The notes beneath the pieces were generated by a model. The model saw nothing but the letters and a program-made list of their open reading frames with translations. It was not told where the DNA came from and ran no database searches. Below, one piece after another: positions 40,272 to 50,225 of a stretch of 64,000 bases of DNA (within the stretch, counting starts at the first letter, position 1; every line of letters starts with the position of its first letter). A program made the translations under genes and the position numbers. Origin of the DNA: Megalonaias nervosa (taxonomy: Eukaryota; Mollusca; Bivalvia; Unionida; Unionidae); contig JAECUM010001152.1 of the NCBI GenBank assembly GCA_016617855.1, forward strand, positions 1 through 64,000, read 5' to 3'.

Positions 40272-41350
40272 TTATAGTCGATGACTTGCAAATCTAAGAA
40301 TCAAAACTGGGAGGATATCCTTTCCAACGAACTTTGACTTCTTTGACACGTCGATTTTCCACCTTACGGTTTCCTCGATCGAGAATGCTTTCGATATCGT
40401 ACACTTTGTCTTCTTTTTTTTGGTCACTCGTTGTACCTCGGGCAAGTAAAAAGTTCCTTTAAACACTCCCCCGTTCATGTCTTCCAATTTATAGACGGCA
40501 GGATGACGGCCACGCACTCGTCCAGTGACACGAAACAATTCGGTGGTCCAGGTGGGTAAGTAACCATTGTCGAAAGTGCGTTTGGGTTTGCCAATGTGCA
40601 CCCAATCTCCCGTCGTTAGCACTCCACCTTTCTTGGGGACAGCCACAGTCGGGGAGGTATCAAACAAGCTTTCAAAGACGGTCACTTCCATGTCCGGAGT
40701 CACTTCCTCGGTAAGATTGGTTGTACGCTTTGACCAGCTGCGGTAAGACGTCGATGTACTTGAGAATGTGTTGATGCGTAAAATATTTACACATGCGTTC
40801 CTTCAAGGTACATCGAAAGCGTTCCACGATGCTGGCTTTGGATTCGGGATTCTCGGTGGTGAAAAAATGAATGTCTCGTTTCTTCAGTTCTTTTTGGAAA
40901 GCTTGGCTCAAAACTTCGGTGCCTTTGCCAGATTGCCATCAAAGAGGGTGACGACCACTTTGTTTCAACACCAGTTTTAGGGCTCGCACTAACTCAGTGC
41001 TCGATTTGGAAACCAATGGCACGACGCATGCAAATTTGGAGAAAAAAAAAAACGTCGATGACAAAATACAAATCTTTGTAGCCACGATTGTAGGTGACCA
41101 AATGAGAGACATCGGTTAAAATCGGCTTGACATTGATGATCTATGTCCTCCACTCGGGTGCGATTTCTGGAAAATTTCGTCGAATGGGTTTGTGTAAGGT
41201 GTACGTGGCTTGTTCTTGTAACCATCGTTGCACGTAAGGTAAACGGACACTTTTCAGTCGAGTTTTGGCAGCACGATACAATTTCTGAACTCCTCCGTAT
41301 CAAGCAGGATGGGATGGATCGTAGTAAATGCTGGCTAACAAATTCTCCAT
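40272..41350 (-). pseudogene. P3 integrase, copy A (frameshifted)
   Basis: Starts near MENLLASIYYDPSHPAGY, with a helical N-terminus, a region around YNRGYKDLYFVIDVF (DDE core, first part), LVRALKLVLKQ, SQAFQKELKKRDIHFFTTENP and SIVERFRCTLKERM (core Glu). The C-terminal SH3/chromo-like part is PKKGGVLTTGDWVHIGKPKRTF, GRHPAVYKLEDMNG. At least three frame changes (about 41000, 40915, 40690). It belongs to a different integrase branch from that of P2. Confidence 0.8.
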
Positions 41351-41356
41351 CAGTAC

Positions 41357-41365
41357 TTCTCTCTC

Positions 41366-41453
<88 letters not shown>
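41357..41453. repeat. (TC)n microsatellite
   Basis: About 48 CT dinucleotides between the integrase and the next gene in copy A; absent from copy B (near 51260), where only TTTTTAATAAG is found. Confidence 0.95.
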
Positions 41454-41457
<4 letters not shown>

Positions 41458-41479
41458 TGACTTTTTTAATAAGTCACCC

Positions 41480-42115
41480 ACTCTTCACTAATGCTACTCT
41501 GGCTGGGGTGAGGTGGTGGTTTGGAAACGGCTTTACGTGTCCGATGTCCTACGGGAGTAGAAGTCGAAGGTAGTGGTGGTGGTAATGGATGGCCTTTGTC
41601 TTGCTTTCTTTTTTCACTTCTGCTTTTCCTTCTTTCTTTTCAGTTCTGTCGAAGGAGGAGTGGACATCATCTTTTTAACCCAAGCTTTGAGTTCTTCTCG
41701 TTGGGGTGTGGGGGAAGTGGTCAACAAGGATGCTGCAATCTTACTAGGGATAGGAGCTGCTGACGGTGTTTGAAAGACTTCTCGTGCCTCTTCTTCCTCA
41801 GGCATCCGTGGGGATGCGTCTGTCTTGGTCACTGGGGGTGGTGGTGGTGATGGGCTTTTCGTCAGTCTTTAAATCCTTCAGAGTCGGTCGAGGTGTTTCG
41901 TCTAAAGCTTTCTGTTGAAAGAGTTGAAGTCGCTGCAACACTTAACAATACTGTTGCGATTTTTCCGTTTCTGACAAATCGTTGCGATCCATCAACGATT
42001 GCAATTCGTGTTGTAACTGGGACATCTCTGTCAAATGAGAATTGGGAGGTAAATACTGGGTCCTTTGTTCCTGCCAACGATGGAATTCTATTCATCGTTT
42101 TAAGGGACTAAAGTC
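41480..42115 (-). pseudogene. P3 conserved helical protein, copy A
   Basis: Readable in one frame: HRWQEQRTQYLPPNSHLTEM, SQLQHELQSLMDRNDLSETE, a stop, then VLQRLQLFQQKALDETPRPT. A second part follows (IPSKIAASLLTTSPTPQREE, LKAWVKKMMSTPPS). The MS-L---L-SLMDRNDLS-xEK-Q-Y-xVLQR pattern is common in Polintons between integrase and pX genes. The function is unknown. At least two breaks. Confidence 0.5.
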
Positions 42116-42215
42116 AGGTTTCTTCCTTTGATCAGATTCCAGGTCACGTCTGAGATCTTTTCACCCCAGAAAGCCCTTTTATCTTCTTGATCCTTTTTTA
42201 TGTTCGACCTATCAC

Positions 42216-42480
42216 TTATGAAGCAGCAGCTCCCACGAGTTCTGTAATCATTGGGCCCAAAGTGGCTTTTAGCACGGGTCCTAACAACAGGTGCAAAAAT
42301 CCTCTTCGTTGCACTAACATCTTTTTGTTTTGATGGATGGGTATTTTTGTTTGGACCATTTGGCGAAGAACGTGGCGAGGCTTGGCTAATCATTCTTTCT
42401 GATGTTGAGAAAAAGGTATCGTTCCTTTCAATACATTCGGGCACCATTCGCACACGGTATCGACGACGTCTTTCGAAGCG
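42216..42480 (-). CDS. P3 pX-like hydrophobic virion protein, copy A
   Basis: The C-terminus reads MLVQRRGFLHLLLGPVLKAT then LGPMITELVGAAAS and a natural stop at 42216. The GF/GG plus Leu-rich stretch parallels TGGIFPLLAAIPALIAAAA of the P2 protein at 12837. The upstream part runs in another frame (MVPECIERNDTF), so the full gene is probably frameshifted. Confidence 0.45.
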
Positions 42481-43000
42481 GTTTGAATGAGTTGTTTTCG
42501 CATGGGTGGGAGCTTTGGACAGGACGGACAACACGTCCCAAGGTTTGGCTAAACGAGGAGACAGTTCTTTCCTTTTCTTTGGGGGTAGAAGGCGGATGGC
42601 TTCTGTGTGGTAACATCTTTGTTTGTTCCAGAGCACACACAAAATACACTGACGTCGATGACTTGGCACACGTGATTTTATCTTTTTTGGGGGGAAGTAG
42701 TATTTTTGGAGTAGTTCGTTGGATGTATGACCTCTTTGACTATCGAATCATATAATCCTCCCGTTTAGTTGTTCTTCATTTTCTTTCGACGATTGCGTCT
42801 TTTCTGGGGTAGACGTCGATGCGTGGCTAAGCGTTTTTTCGGATGCGGGGTAAAACGATGAGACTGTCGTTTTCTTTTTCTTTTTCCTTTGTGGACAGGA
42901 GAACGACGCTAGTAGTGGTGTGCACTTCTTGTAGGTGACAACATTTTGTGTTCAAGAGCACGAAAACACTGATACCCATCGTTTGTTTCAGGTCTTCTTT
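42430..43000 (-). pseudogene. P3 small Lys-rich ORFs, copy A
   Basis: One or two short basic frames with the recurring scheme KKCTP-x-SFSCP-x-RKKKKKT, then SSKENEEQ-x-GRI; another reads PPKKRKELSPRL and FERRRRYRVRM. Each is preceded by an AT-rich stretch with GATAAAA and GTGCCAAGTCATCGA. They are probably core (DNA-condensing) proteins. Copy B has more such units. Confidence 0.4.
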
Positions 43001-43259
43001 ATAGTGGTGGAATGCGGAGACAATAATTGTCGGTCATGGCAGGTATCACTCCACTCGACGTTGAGGGGTTCGCAACAGGCAAAATCGGGACAGTTCTTGC
43101 TTGCAAAAATTTAGTAAACTCTGTAACATACCCGATCTCTCTTGGACTTTGATTTTGTGGGCAGGTACTTTGTGAGCGGCTGCCACTACAGCTAAAGAGG
43201 AGGAGGGTGTCACCGCTGGAGAAGTTCCTGGAGACACGGGTTTCCATTTGTTCATCCAA

Positions 43260-43908
43260 TTAGGAAAGACGTGTGTCAAATTGGGTTTGGCTGGCATAGC
43301 CAACAACGGTTAAGTAGACGAACATGAGGCTACTGGAGATGCGGTCACCGTCGCTGCAGGTCTTGGCGTAGGGATGTAAGATTGCGTCCTGGCCGCAGTG
43401 CCTTTCTTGAGGATAGAAGCTCTTTTCTGGGGTCTTTTCTTTAGACTTTTCTTTTGCTGGGGACATTTTTTTCTGGGGCTGTGATCTGGTCTTAACACCA
43501 CTACTCTTTTTCTTCTGGGCACATTTTGGCCTGGGAGTGGCTTTTTTCATGGGGATGATTTTTTTTATGGCAATGGGATCCCATTTTAAGAGGGAGCGAA
43601 TGATGACACCTCCATGAGAACAGCTACCTCCAGGTTTCAAAATAATTTGCTTTTTAGTTTGAGTGTCGATGCGAGGATCTGCCAGTTGCGTCAAGGCTAC
43701 TTTGTTTCTCTCAATAAAAGCGTTTGGTTTCATGAGGGATGTGAATGATGCCTTGAAGTAATTGACGTGCTGTCACCGTAAACCATCGTAAGGCTTCTCT
43801 GAGAGTGGCTTCTAAGACACGAGGACGTATTTGTGGTTTTTTTTCGCGACTGATACCGTACAAGGCACGAGTCAGTTTGACGGGAAGATGAGACTGAAGG
43901 AACGTCAT
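43260..43908 (-). pseudogene. P3 basic protein adjacent to ATPase, copy A
   Basis: Two overlapping frames: MTFLQSHLPVKLTRALYGIS, TVTARQLLQGIIHIPHETK; then NKVALTQLADPRIDTQTKKQ, IILKPGGS-x-GGVI. A Lys-rich tail (PQKKMSPAKEKSKEKTPEK) and a short hydrophobic end follow. Copy B is nearly open (52977-53816). The LLQG-I--------K----N---L--L--------KKQIIL--GG pattern recurs in Polintons, without known function. Confidence 0.5.
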
Positions 43909-43959
43909 GTTGACGATGTGTGAGACAGACCAAAAGTGTCCGAGCTGTTTATAGAATTT

Positions 43960-44688
43960 TTAAGTCGATGACGGGGACGTGTACGTGACAGGTCCTCCGT
44001 CTTGGCACCAGTGGTGAAACAAATGGGTACGAAATCGCAAATAACCCGGGTAGTGGGTTTTAAATCCACGAGTAAATAGGTGTAAGGGGTTTGAGTGGCA
44101 TCATCGTACGCATGGATCAGACAAGGAGTTCCTAACTGTTTGGCTAACACTTGCACTTGCGATTTATCTCTAGGGCTTTTAAACAAGACCACGTAATGAG
44201 CATTGAGGACTGATGGTGCGATGGGCTTTACTTTGTTGAAACAAATTTTGGGTAATGTAAATGACACTGGCATTACGATGATGCCCTTTGCGCGTAAACC
44301 ACAGTTTAATTTCTTCTTCATCTTCTCCTAACATGTCGTCGAAGATGACCAGATGGAATTCACCGGGGTCAGTCAAGATCCCATCGTCTTCACGAAGAAT
44401 GCCTTCCACAAAGACGATGGAATCTCTTTGACTTTCTCGCAGGAGGCTGTACGCCGATTGCCACTCTTTGTAACACCACACGATACTTTGAGTTGGACGA
44501 TCGATCAAATGAGTTTTATGTTCGATCAAACGTTTGACTAATTTGGTTTTGCCTGAACCGCTCGGTCCAGCAATTAGCATGTTAAAGGGATGACGAAGAT
44601 ACAAGGCCTCCCAACTAGCACGCTCTAACTTTTCGTGCATGAATTTGAAAGTGGAGGAAGAGGTAGGAGAGATAGCAGAGGTAGCAAT
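43960..44688 (-). pseudogene. P3 packaging ATPase, copy A (frameshift, start codon lost)
   Basis: Walker A FNMLIAGPSGSGKTKLVKRL, Walker B FHLVIFDDMLGE, sensor SVIYITQNLFQQ, then a frame change near 44205 and ALNAHYVVLFKSPRD, VQVLAKQLGTP and a C-terminal Ser-rich end at 43960. Against copy B the start is ATT instead of ATG (44686-44688). This is the FtsK/HerA-type genome-packaging enzyme of Polintons. Confidence 0.85.
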
Positions 44689-44772
44689 AGTGACAGTGTT
44701 GACAATTTTGAAACGAACACAGACACGACAAGAGTTTTTATACTTTTTCAGAACCATTTATTCCCATAACTT

Positions 44773-45209
44773 TTAAAATTGAACACGAAAGACAAAAATA
44801 GATAAGATCCAAATAGCTAAGTACATCGATAAAATACATATCAAAACGATCAAAGTGAAATATAAACAAGTTACTGTACAGCATTTTTGGTGACGAAGGT
44901 GTGGGGTCCAAGGAACACTGGGTAATGTTCTTAGAGTCTCTACACTTGGCACAGTCACACAGGTGTCCTCCCGGAATGGCCTTTCGGGGTGTCGATGTCA
45001 ATGACGATTCTGTCTTGAATGGAGTGGTTTTCCTCGGTGTCAAGTTCTTCTGGCACTGCAGTTAACACAGGTTTAAAAGTTACTTTTTTCTCTGAACGTT
45101 TGAAGTCATGATTACAAATCTTTGGCATACTTTGCCTCTTCTTTTGTCCAAGCCTCGAAACCAAAAATTTTCCAGTCACGTACACCTGGCCAGTGAGGGT
45201 GTAAGTCAC
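44773..45209 (-). pseudogene. P3 small membrane protein, copy A
   Basis: MTYTLTGQVYVTGKFLVSRL, then KKVTFKPVLTAVPEE, an acidic linker, and (other frame) a C-terminal TM segment, TLIVLICILSMYLAIWILSI. Both copies keep the two halves. No family recognised. Confidence 0.45.
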
Positions 45210-45399
45210 AAGCTATACACACATCTTCGTAAACATCCTCAGTGATTAAAAGTTGACGACTGTTTTTTCCCTGAGAGGTAGAGAAGTATCGAGATGAAAG
45301 CCCAAGGCTTTTAACATAATGAGTCTCTCGTGTACATTTAAAGGTACCACCTTCATGTTTTTGGTGGTACTGTGAGGTACAGATTTTTAAGAGTCCACA

Positions 45400-46030
45400 A
45401 GGAATCGGCTGGTAAAGGAAATCTCAGAAAGGAAGTCACTAGGACTCACACCACACGACGGCCCAAATTCTTTGGACTAAGTTCTCGTAAAAAGCGTTGG
45501 TAATCCTCCAATGTCTGAATCATGTCATTGCTTTCCTTCTATGGCAATTGTTTTACCACTAATGATAAAGGTCGTGCCATGGCAGCAAGTTTTTACACCC
45601 TCTTTTGTTGAAGGTAATGCATGTACGTTTTGAACATAAGCGGTTTTATTTCAGTTCCGTACCAAAATTGTTTAGTCACTAACTCACACACCACACGTCG
45701 CAAAGAAGTTTCCTCTAGAACCAAGATTTGTTCGTGTAAATGATTTTGGTAATCCTCTATCTCTTCCTCTGGAATTTGGTGTATTATGGTCACCTTTTAA
45801 GTAGAATGAGTCGCATCCAAAGCTGTCTGAATCCCACGTGATTCTTCAATGTCTGGTCATTGGAACACTTTTGAAATGGTTCCAACATCGGTGACGTAAA
45901 GGATGCAACTGTTCTTTGTGTTTCACTTGTATTTTGACAAACTCTTGGTAAATGCGTTCTCTCATCTCCGGAGGTAGATTCTGAATGTACTCTTTTAAAC
46001 TAGGCATTCACAGCAATGTCTTTCTTGTAA
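45400..46030 (-). pseudogene. P3 family of small related ORFs, copy A side
   Basis: Three consecutive pieces share a scheme (EDYQ--L---...RRVV--LVT): LEDYQRFLRELSPKNLGRRV (about 45470-45560), IEDYQNHLHEQILVLEETSL with RRVVCELVTKQF (45593-45793), and MPSLKEYIQNLPPEMRERIY (about 45850-46010). They look like tandemly duplicated small genes. No known domain. Confidence 0.4.
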
Positions 46031-46091
46031 ACTAGACATTCACAGCAATGTCTTACTTGTAAACTAGGCATTCACAGCAATGTCTTTCTTT
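45996..46091. repeat. 32 bp tandem repeat, 3 copies, over a start codon
   Basis: AACTAGGCATTCACAGCAATG plus TCTTTCTTGTA, three times. On the minus strand each unit holds the ATGCCTAGTTT that starts the MPSLKEYIQ frame (the middle one reads ATGTCTAG). Confidence 0.85.
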
Positions 46092-46126
46092 TGTCAGAAG
46101 CAATAAGTGTACTTTTTGCACAGAGC

Positions 46127-46237
46127 TCATCGTACTCCATTGACGAATCTAAATTGTTTAGTCACTAACGAAAACCTTTGTATGACGCCTCCCAAAGCTC
46201 TGATCAGAAGTTCAATCTGTGTTGGTTCTTCCATGTT
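46127..46237 (-). pseudogene. 5' end of CCHC gene, inverted at the block junction
   Basis: Reads MEEPTQIELLIRALGGVIQR, matching MDEPTQIELLIRALRGVIRK at 60929, but on the opposite strand and without the zinc knuckles. Confidence 0.8.
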
Positions 46238-46348
46238 TCTGGAATAAATGAGAGTGAAATGAATACTCTGAGGGAAGACACTGACCTTACATTTATGTAT
46301 AGTGACCATGGCGTTTAAAATGTAGTCATTTGACCTTTTGCAATCAAG

Positions 46349-46665
46349 ATGAAACAATCGCACGATTTCGTGAAGAAAGGAGAAGAAAGTAAGAGGCAGA
46401 AACGTAACCTATCGCCTCGCACAGTAGCTGAAGTCTTGGCTCAATTTCATGCCAGCGATTTTGAAGATGACATGAGTGAGCCAGAATCCAGACCCAGAGA
46501 GTCTACGCCAAACCAAAGTCCACTGTTAGTATCCCCCGAAAGGTATTACCACATTCGAGAGACGGATAAACGCTCGTCTTCAAAATTTAGAACTATGGCC
46601 TACACGTAAACGGTGAAATTTAAAGATTTGAGGTCCGACGTACCGCTGAAGAAAACAGAGGGGTT
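46349..46665 (+). pseudogene. 5' end of PolB gene, inverted at the block junction
   Basis: Reads MKQSHDFVKKGEESKRQKRN, SPRTVAEVLAQFHASDFEDD, YYHIRETDKRSSSKFRTMAY, VKFKDLRSDVPLKKTEGF: the same as the start of the PolB gene at 60794 (minus strand), here on the plus strand. It has one in-frame TAA near 46609. It keeps the sequence from before a 10 bp duplication that breaks the 60.7 kb copy. Confidence 0.85.
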
Positions 46666-46869
46666 CATTTCTTTCGAGATAAAGGTGGAGACACATGCTA
46701 TATCTGTCAGAAGAAAGGACATTGGGCCACGGAGTGTCCACAACGTCAAAGCAAGACAGGCGTTAAGAGAGACAAAGGTCAAGATACTTGTTATCATTGC
46801 CAAGAGAAAGGACATTGGTCTTCAGACTGCCCTAAGAAGCAACAGGAGAAGGAGGAATCATCGTTTTGA
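46666..46869 (+). pseudogene. 3' part of CCHC gene at the block junction
   Basis: Two knuckles in one frame: GGDTCYICQKKGHWATECP and GQDTCYHCQEKGHWSSDCP, then KKQQEKEESSF and a stop, directly at the start of block copy B. It lacks its own 5' end, which lies inverted at 46127-46237. Confidence 0.85.
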
Positions 46870-47078
46870 CATCCATAGCAATCTTTCTTGGTCAATTCCT
46901 TAATTTTATCCCACAGGTGTTTGGCAAAACAGGACACTAAATGTTGTTCTTGTTCTGGCCATCTGGACGTGACCACCACGTTCTCTTCGTCTTTGTCTTT
47001 TGGTTCTGCCTCCACGGTATCCTCCCATTCCATTTCCAAAGATTCTCCACTGTTCAAAGAGGGATAAGAGTCTTCCAT
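46860..47078 (-). pseudogene. P3 acidic accessory protein, copy B (truncated)
   Basis: MEDSYPSLNSGESLEMEWED, WPEQEQHLVSCFAKHLWDKI, KKDCYGCQND, then junction sequence. It lacks the stop present in copy A at the SCF/S-F position but has lost the second half because the block begins here. Confidence 0.6.
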
Positions 47079-47082
47079 AGTT

Positions 47083-48389
47083 CTAATAGTCTAGAATGAC
47101 TTCTCTCAAACTGTTGATTTCTATGGTATTATCGAATTCGGTATACAGGGTGACGTTGACCATCTCGGCGAGAGCTTCTGCGAACTGAAGTTCCACACGC
47201 AGTTGACCAGATTTTATAGGGTGGAAATGTCCCTCGTCTCGGCCTCGGTCTGGAGTGAAATCAAAGGCCCAAAAAGTATAACCTCCTTCATACTCTTCGT
47301 ACAAAATGCCGTGGCTGGTGTTGGTCCCTAGCTATTCGGTAGCTTCGTACAGGGACAAGTACGATCTCAAGTAATTCTTCTGGGCAAAGTTAGGTTCGAA
47401 GGATCTGGTACACAGGGTCTTGCCATCACGACTCACTTAGATCTTGGACACTCTGTAGTGCTTAAACTGGAAAGGAATTTGATCGTGGGCTCCGTTGAGG
47501 GCTGCATTGCTGACGATACCAATGATTAAACGTTTGGGTAACTGTCCCTGGAACAGATGATCTTCGATTTTGGATCGGAGTCCAGCAGCAATGGTGAAAG
47601 TTTTCACTTGTACGCGTCGTTTCGGATACTTCGCGGTCGGTGTGCTCAACCTGTGACTAATGTCGTTTCCCCCTTTAGGTAACACTTCTACGCGGCGCAC
47701 GTAAAGTCTGGCTTCTTGGATGATAGCTTTGTACTCGTTGGCATGAACCATGATATGGAAAGCGACACTGCTGTGATTCAGTCTCAGGCGGTTATCCACT
47801 CCGTTAGCAAATACTTTTCTTGCAACCACATGTCCAAATGCAAACAATCCATCAGTTCTAAACTACGTCATTGCAGGATTTTCTTTTGACGGTCGTTGTG
47901 AGGATCGTCATCTGCTGTCAGGACTGTGTCGATAAACATGTTCTCTCCTGCTGTGTCAGGTTTCCAAACCGCGTAAGCATCCAGATGAGTGTTCTTGGCA
48001 TCTTTTCCGTACGTCAAGAGATTTTTCAGGTACGCTTGGTAAGGGTAAGTATACATGCTACTGCTGACCAGTTTGTTATTCCAGTACAAATCCACTTCGC
48101 TGAACAAGGAATGCATGAAATTGTTGACGGCAGATAGTCTAGCATTGGCTCCCGGATTGGTGTTGTCCGTTTTGATCACTTTGAGTTTCAGATACAAGTA
48201 ACTGCTATTCAGATCGATGCAACCCTCGGGTTGTCCTTTGATTTCAAACTCGATGGGAGCTTAATCCGTCAAAGAGAAGACGGGATGAAATTCGACCCAT
48301 TGGGATACTTGCATCGTCATCATGGTGGGTGGCATGGCAAACAGATCCAGTTCCGACTTCGATCAGGTGCAATATTCTCGGTGCATCAT
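47083..48389 (-). pseudogene. P3 major capsid protein, copy B (multiple breaks)
   Basis: Same order as copy A. Its own lesions include a TGA at codon 9 and a stop near 48262. The stretch LYLKLKVIKTDNTNPGANAR to NNFMHSLFSEVDLYWNNKLV is open here, where copy A is frameshifted. The stop and frame change after DRQKKILQ (about 47868) are identical to those in copy A. The C-terminal EGGYTFWAFDFTPDRGRDEG also shows the conserved ending. Confidence 0.85.
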
Positions 48390-48467
48390 TCTCTTTCTTT
48401 CTCTCTGTTTCTGATTTAATAATCAAAAGCGGACAAATCTTTGACGGTTCTTCTTTTCTTAGTCTTT

Positions 48468-48857
48468 CTAGCTCTGGGGATGTGAAGTCCTCTGAAGGGG
48501 TGTCTTTGTCGTCTCTTTCTGCCTTGTCCTTGCTGTGGCGTCAGGGAAGCAAGTATGCCTGACTCGGTAGCGTCCGAGGCATTTATAGGAGTTTATAGTC
48601 GGCCCAAAATGTCTTTGCCCGTTTGAAGCAAGACATATTTGACTGCTCTCAAGAAGACTTCTTCGGGGATTTTGTTTGTCGATGATGACATTTTGGGGAA
48701 ATTTTGTGCCTTGTGTCAAAGGGGAATCTTTCAGGAGGTGCAATCCCCGTGTCACAATCGGTTTCAAAACGGGAGCCACCGAACGAAAGGCCGATTTCAG
48801 CATATCTTCTAAACTATCTTTTCGTTGTCGAGCGACTCCTTGGTACACAGGATACAT
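48468..48857 (-). CDS. P3 core/pX-like protein, copy B
   Basis: 129 open codons: MYPVYQGVARQRKDSLEDML, FRSVAPVLKPIVTRGLHLLK, then a less conserved tail that may be out of frame. The pattern is that of Polinton core/minor capsid precursors. It lies between capsid and penton genes, as in copy A. Confidence 0.55.
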   Translation of the reverse strand: MYPVYQGVARQRKDSLEDMLKSAFRSVAPVLKPIVTRGLHLLKDSPLTQGTKFPQNVIIDKQNPRRSLLESSQICLASNGQRHFGPTINSYKCLGRYRVRHTCFPDATARTRQKETTKTPLQRTSHPQS

Positions 48858-48870
48858 GACCTAAAAGTGG

Positions 48871-49768
48871 TTAGAATAATCGTTTTTGAAAATGGAGTTT
48901 CACTGTGACTCTCCCTTTGGTGAATGAAATATTTTGTCCCAGATCTCCATTTATAGTCATGTTGACAGAGTCGAAATAAGACTTACTTACGGGCAAATAT
49001 TGAGGATGTACAAATTCGCCGTGAACGTGATAGGTGTTTCCACCTTCCTCGTCAGCGGACGTCACAGAATTCACTTTGAAAGGAATGACACTCAGTAACG
49101 GTATGGAGGTGTGTCCCACGACATTGTACTCCACCACATTGGAGTACACAAAGTTCAGATTCAGTCCTTGGTTCATTTCTACAGGAAATCGAAAATATTT
49201 CGCAAAATCCAAGTTGCCGGTAATGGCTGGTATTTGGTTTTTAATCTTGATCAACTTGGGGTCTCCACCCAAAATGTCATACAATTCAGGACAGAATATA
49301 ATGGCCAATACTTTGTCCTCTAAAAATTTGATCAGTAGGCGACGAGCTATTTTATGGTACTCGAGGGTTACACTTTTTCCGATTTTCTCCAAGGCTTTGC
49401 CAAACACGGCAATGAACTTGGTAGCAATCGCGTTCACCAGATGTTGACCGCTAAAATAATAGCCTGCAGAAATGGTCAACAAATAGGTGAACCGTTTAGT
49501 TTTGGGGGCTTGTGTTTTCATAGAGTCACCTGCAGTGGGGCCTTGATCCATGTTTTGTTGCACTTCCACCGTAAAAAAATTTTTGATTTTCAATGATGTT
49601 TTTGATTAGTGTATGGTGAACCATTACCACCAAAGCCACTTCGCAATGGGCTTCATGATCCAATTGGATGACCTGAGGTAATTTGGCCGTGAAACAGCAC
49701 AAGGCGTTGTGGGGAAACACCTCCATGGAACTGTCACTGGGTAACGTTAAATAAAATTGGTTATTCAT
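48871..49768 (-). pseudogene. P3 penton-like minor capsid protein, copy B (one frameshift)
   Basis: Start MNNQFYLTLPSDSSMEVFPH at 49768, LPQVIQLDHEAH, a frame change near 49590, then AGYYFSGQHLVNAIATKF, ILGGDPKLIKIKNQIPAITG, QGLNLNFVYSNVVEYNVVGH and FTKGRVTVKLHFQKR. The site that is TGA in copy A is open here. It shows where the intact gene starts. Confidence 0.8.
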
Positions 49769-50175
49769 AATTCCAGAGTTCTAGTGTCCGAGGGGTCGCT
49801 GGAGGTCACAGGAGTGTCTAAAAGAGCATTGTTGTAATTGTTATGGTGAGTGTTAGGAAGGTGACTGACGTTGGGCGCAAGGCTCTTGTTGTTCCCGTTA
49901 GAGGAATATTTCAGGGACGGATTGGGATGAAGGAAACCGATGCAACTGCTGAGTAAAATGGTCCGCAAATGTTTGTCTCCTTGTTGCAAAGTCAGATTGG
50001 CAATGGCAGCACAGACGACACAATACACCACAAAGATTTGGCAGAAAAAGACGATTTGCGTTTTAGGCACACGTTCTCCACACCACACCAACAAGGGTAG
50101 CTTTTGTAGATCTTGCAGAGAAGAACTGGGGGAAGGAGTGGTCACTCTGATAGCTGAGGCTGTGTTGAAGGGCAT
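49765..50175 (-). CDS. P3 conserved transmembrane protein, copy B (intact)
   Basis: 136 residues from MPFNTASAIRV: Ser-rich, LLVWCGERVPKTQIVFFCQ, a TM helix (IFVVYCVVCAAIANLTL), HLRTILLSSCIGFLHPNPSL, Asn-rich tail. Upstream ATCATCGACTATAAAAG lies close to the ATG. It overlaps the penton start by a few bases. It is presumably a virion or morphogenesis membrane protein; the function is not known. Confidence 0.65.
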   Translation of the reverse strand: MPFNTASAIRVTTPSPSSSLQDLQKLPLLVWCGERVPKTQIVFFCQIFVVYCVVCAAIANLTLQQGDKHLRTILLSSCIGFLHPNPSLKYSSNGNNKSLAPNVSHLPNTHHNNYNNALLDTPVTSSDPSDTRTLEL

Positions 50176-50225
50176 GATGGTCACTTCTTTTATAGTCGAT
50201 GATTTGCGAAGCGTCGATCCAAGAG

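Larger units (their letters stand above)
36947..45598. repeat. Duplicated block, copy A
   Basis: Direct repeat of 46860-55412, offset 9913 bp at the left edge. The left boundary is sharp (ATCGTTTTGACATCCATAGC in both). Similarity fades near 45598/55412. Identity is uneven: about 230 bp in the capsid gene (37798-38028 against 47710-47942) is almost perfect, while the Lys-rich ORF region is poorly conserved. Confidence 0.9.

Noticed and set aside
40271..40284. GTCATCGACTATAAAA as a P3-wide promoter motif
   Set aside because: It occurs upstream of both TM-protein copies and partly before Lys-rich ORFs, but these are duplicated sequences, and the similar word near 43960 is simply the ATPase C-terminus. 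The distance to the ATG (about 15 bases) is too short for a TATA box.
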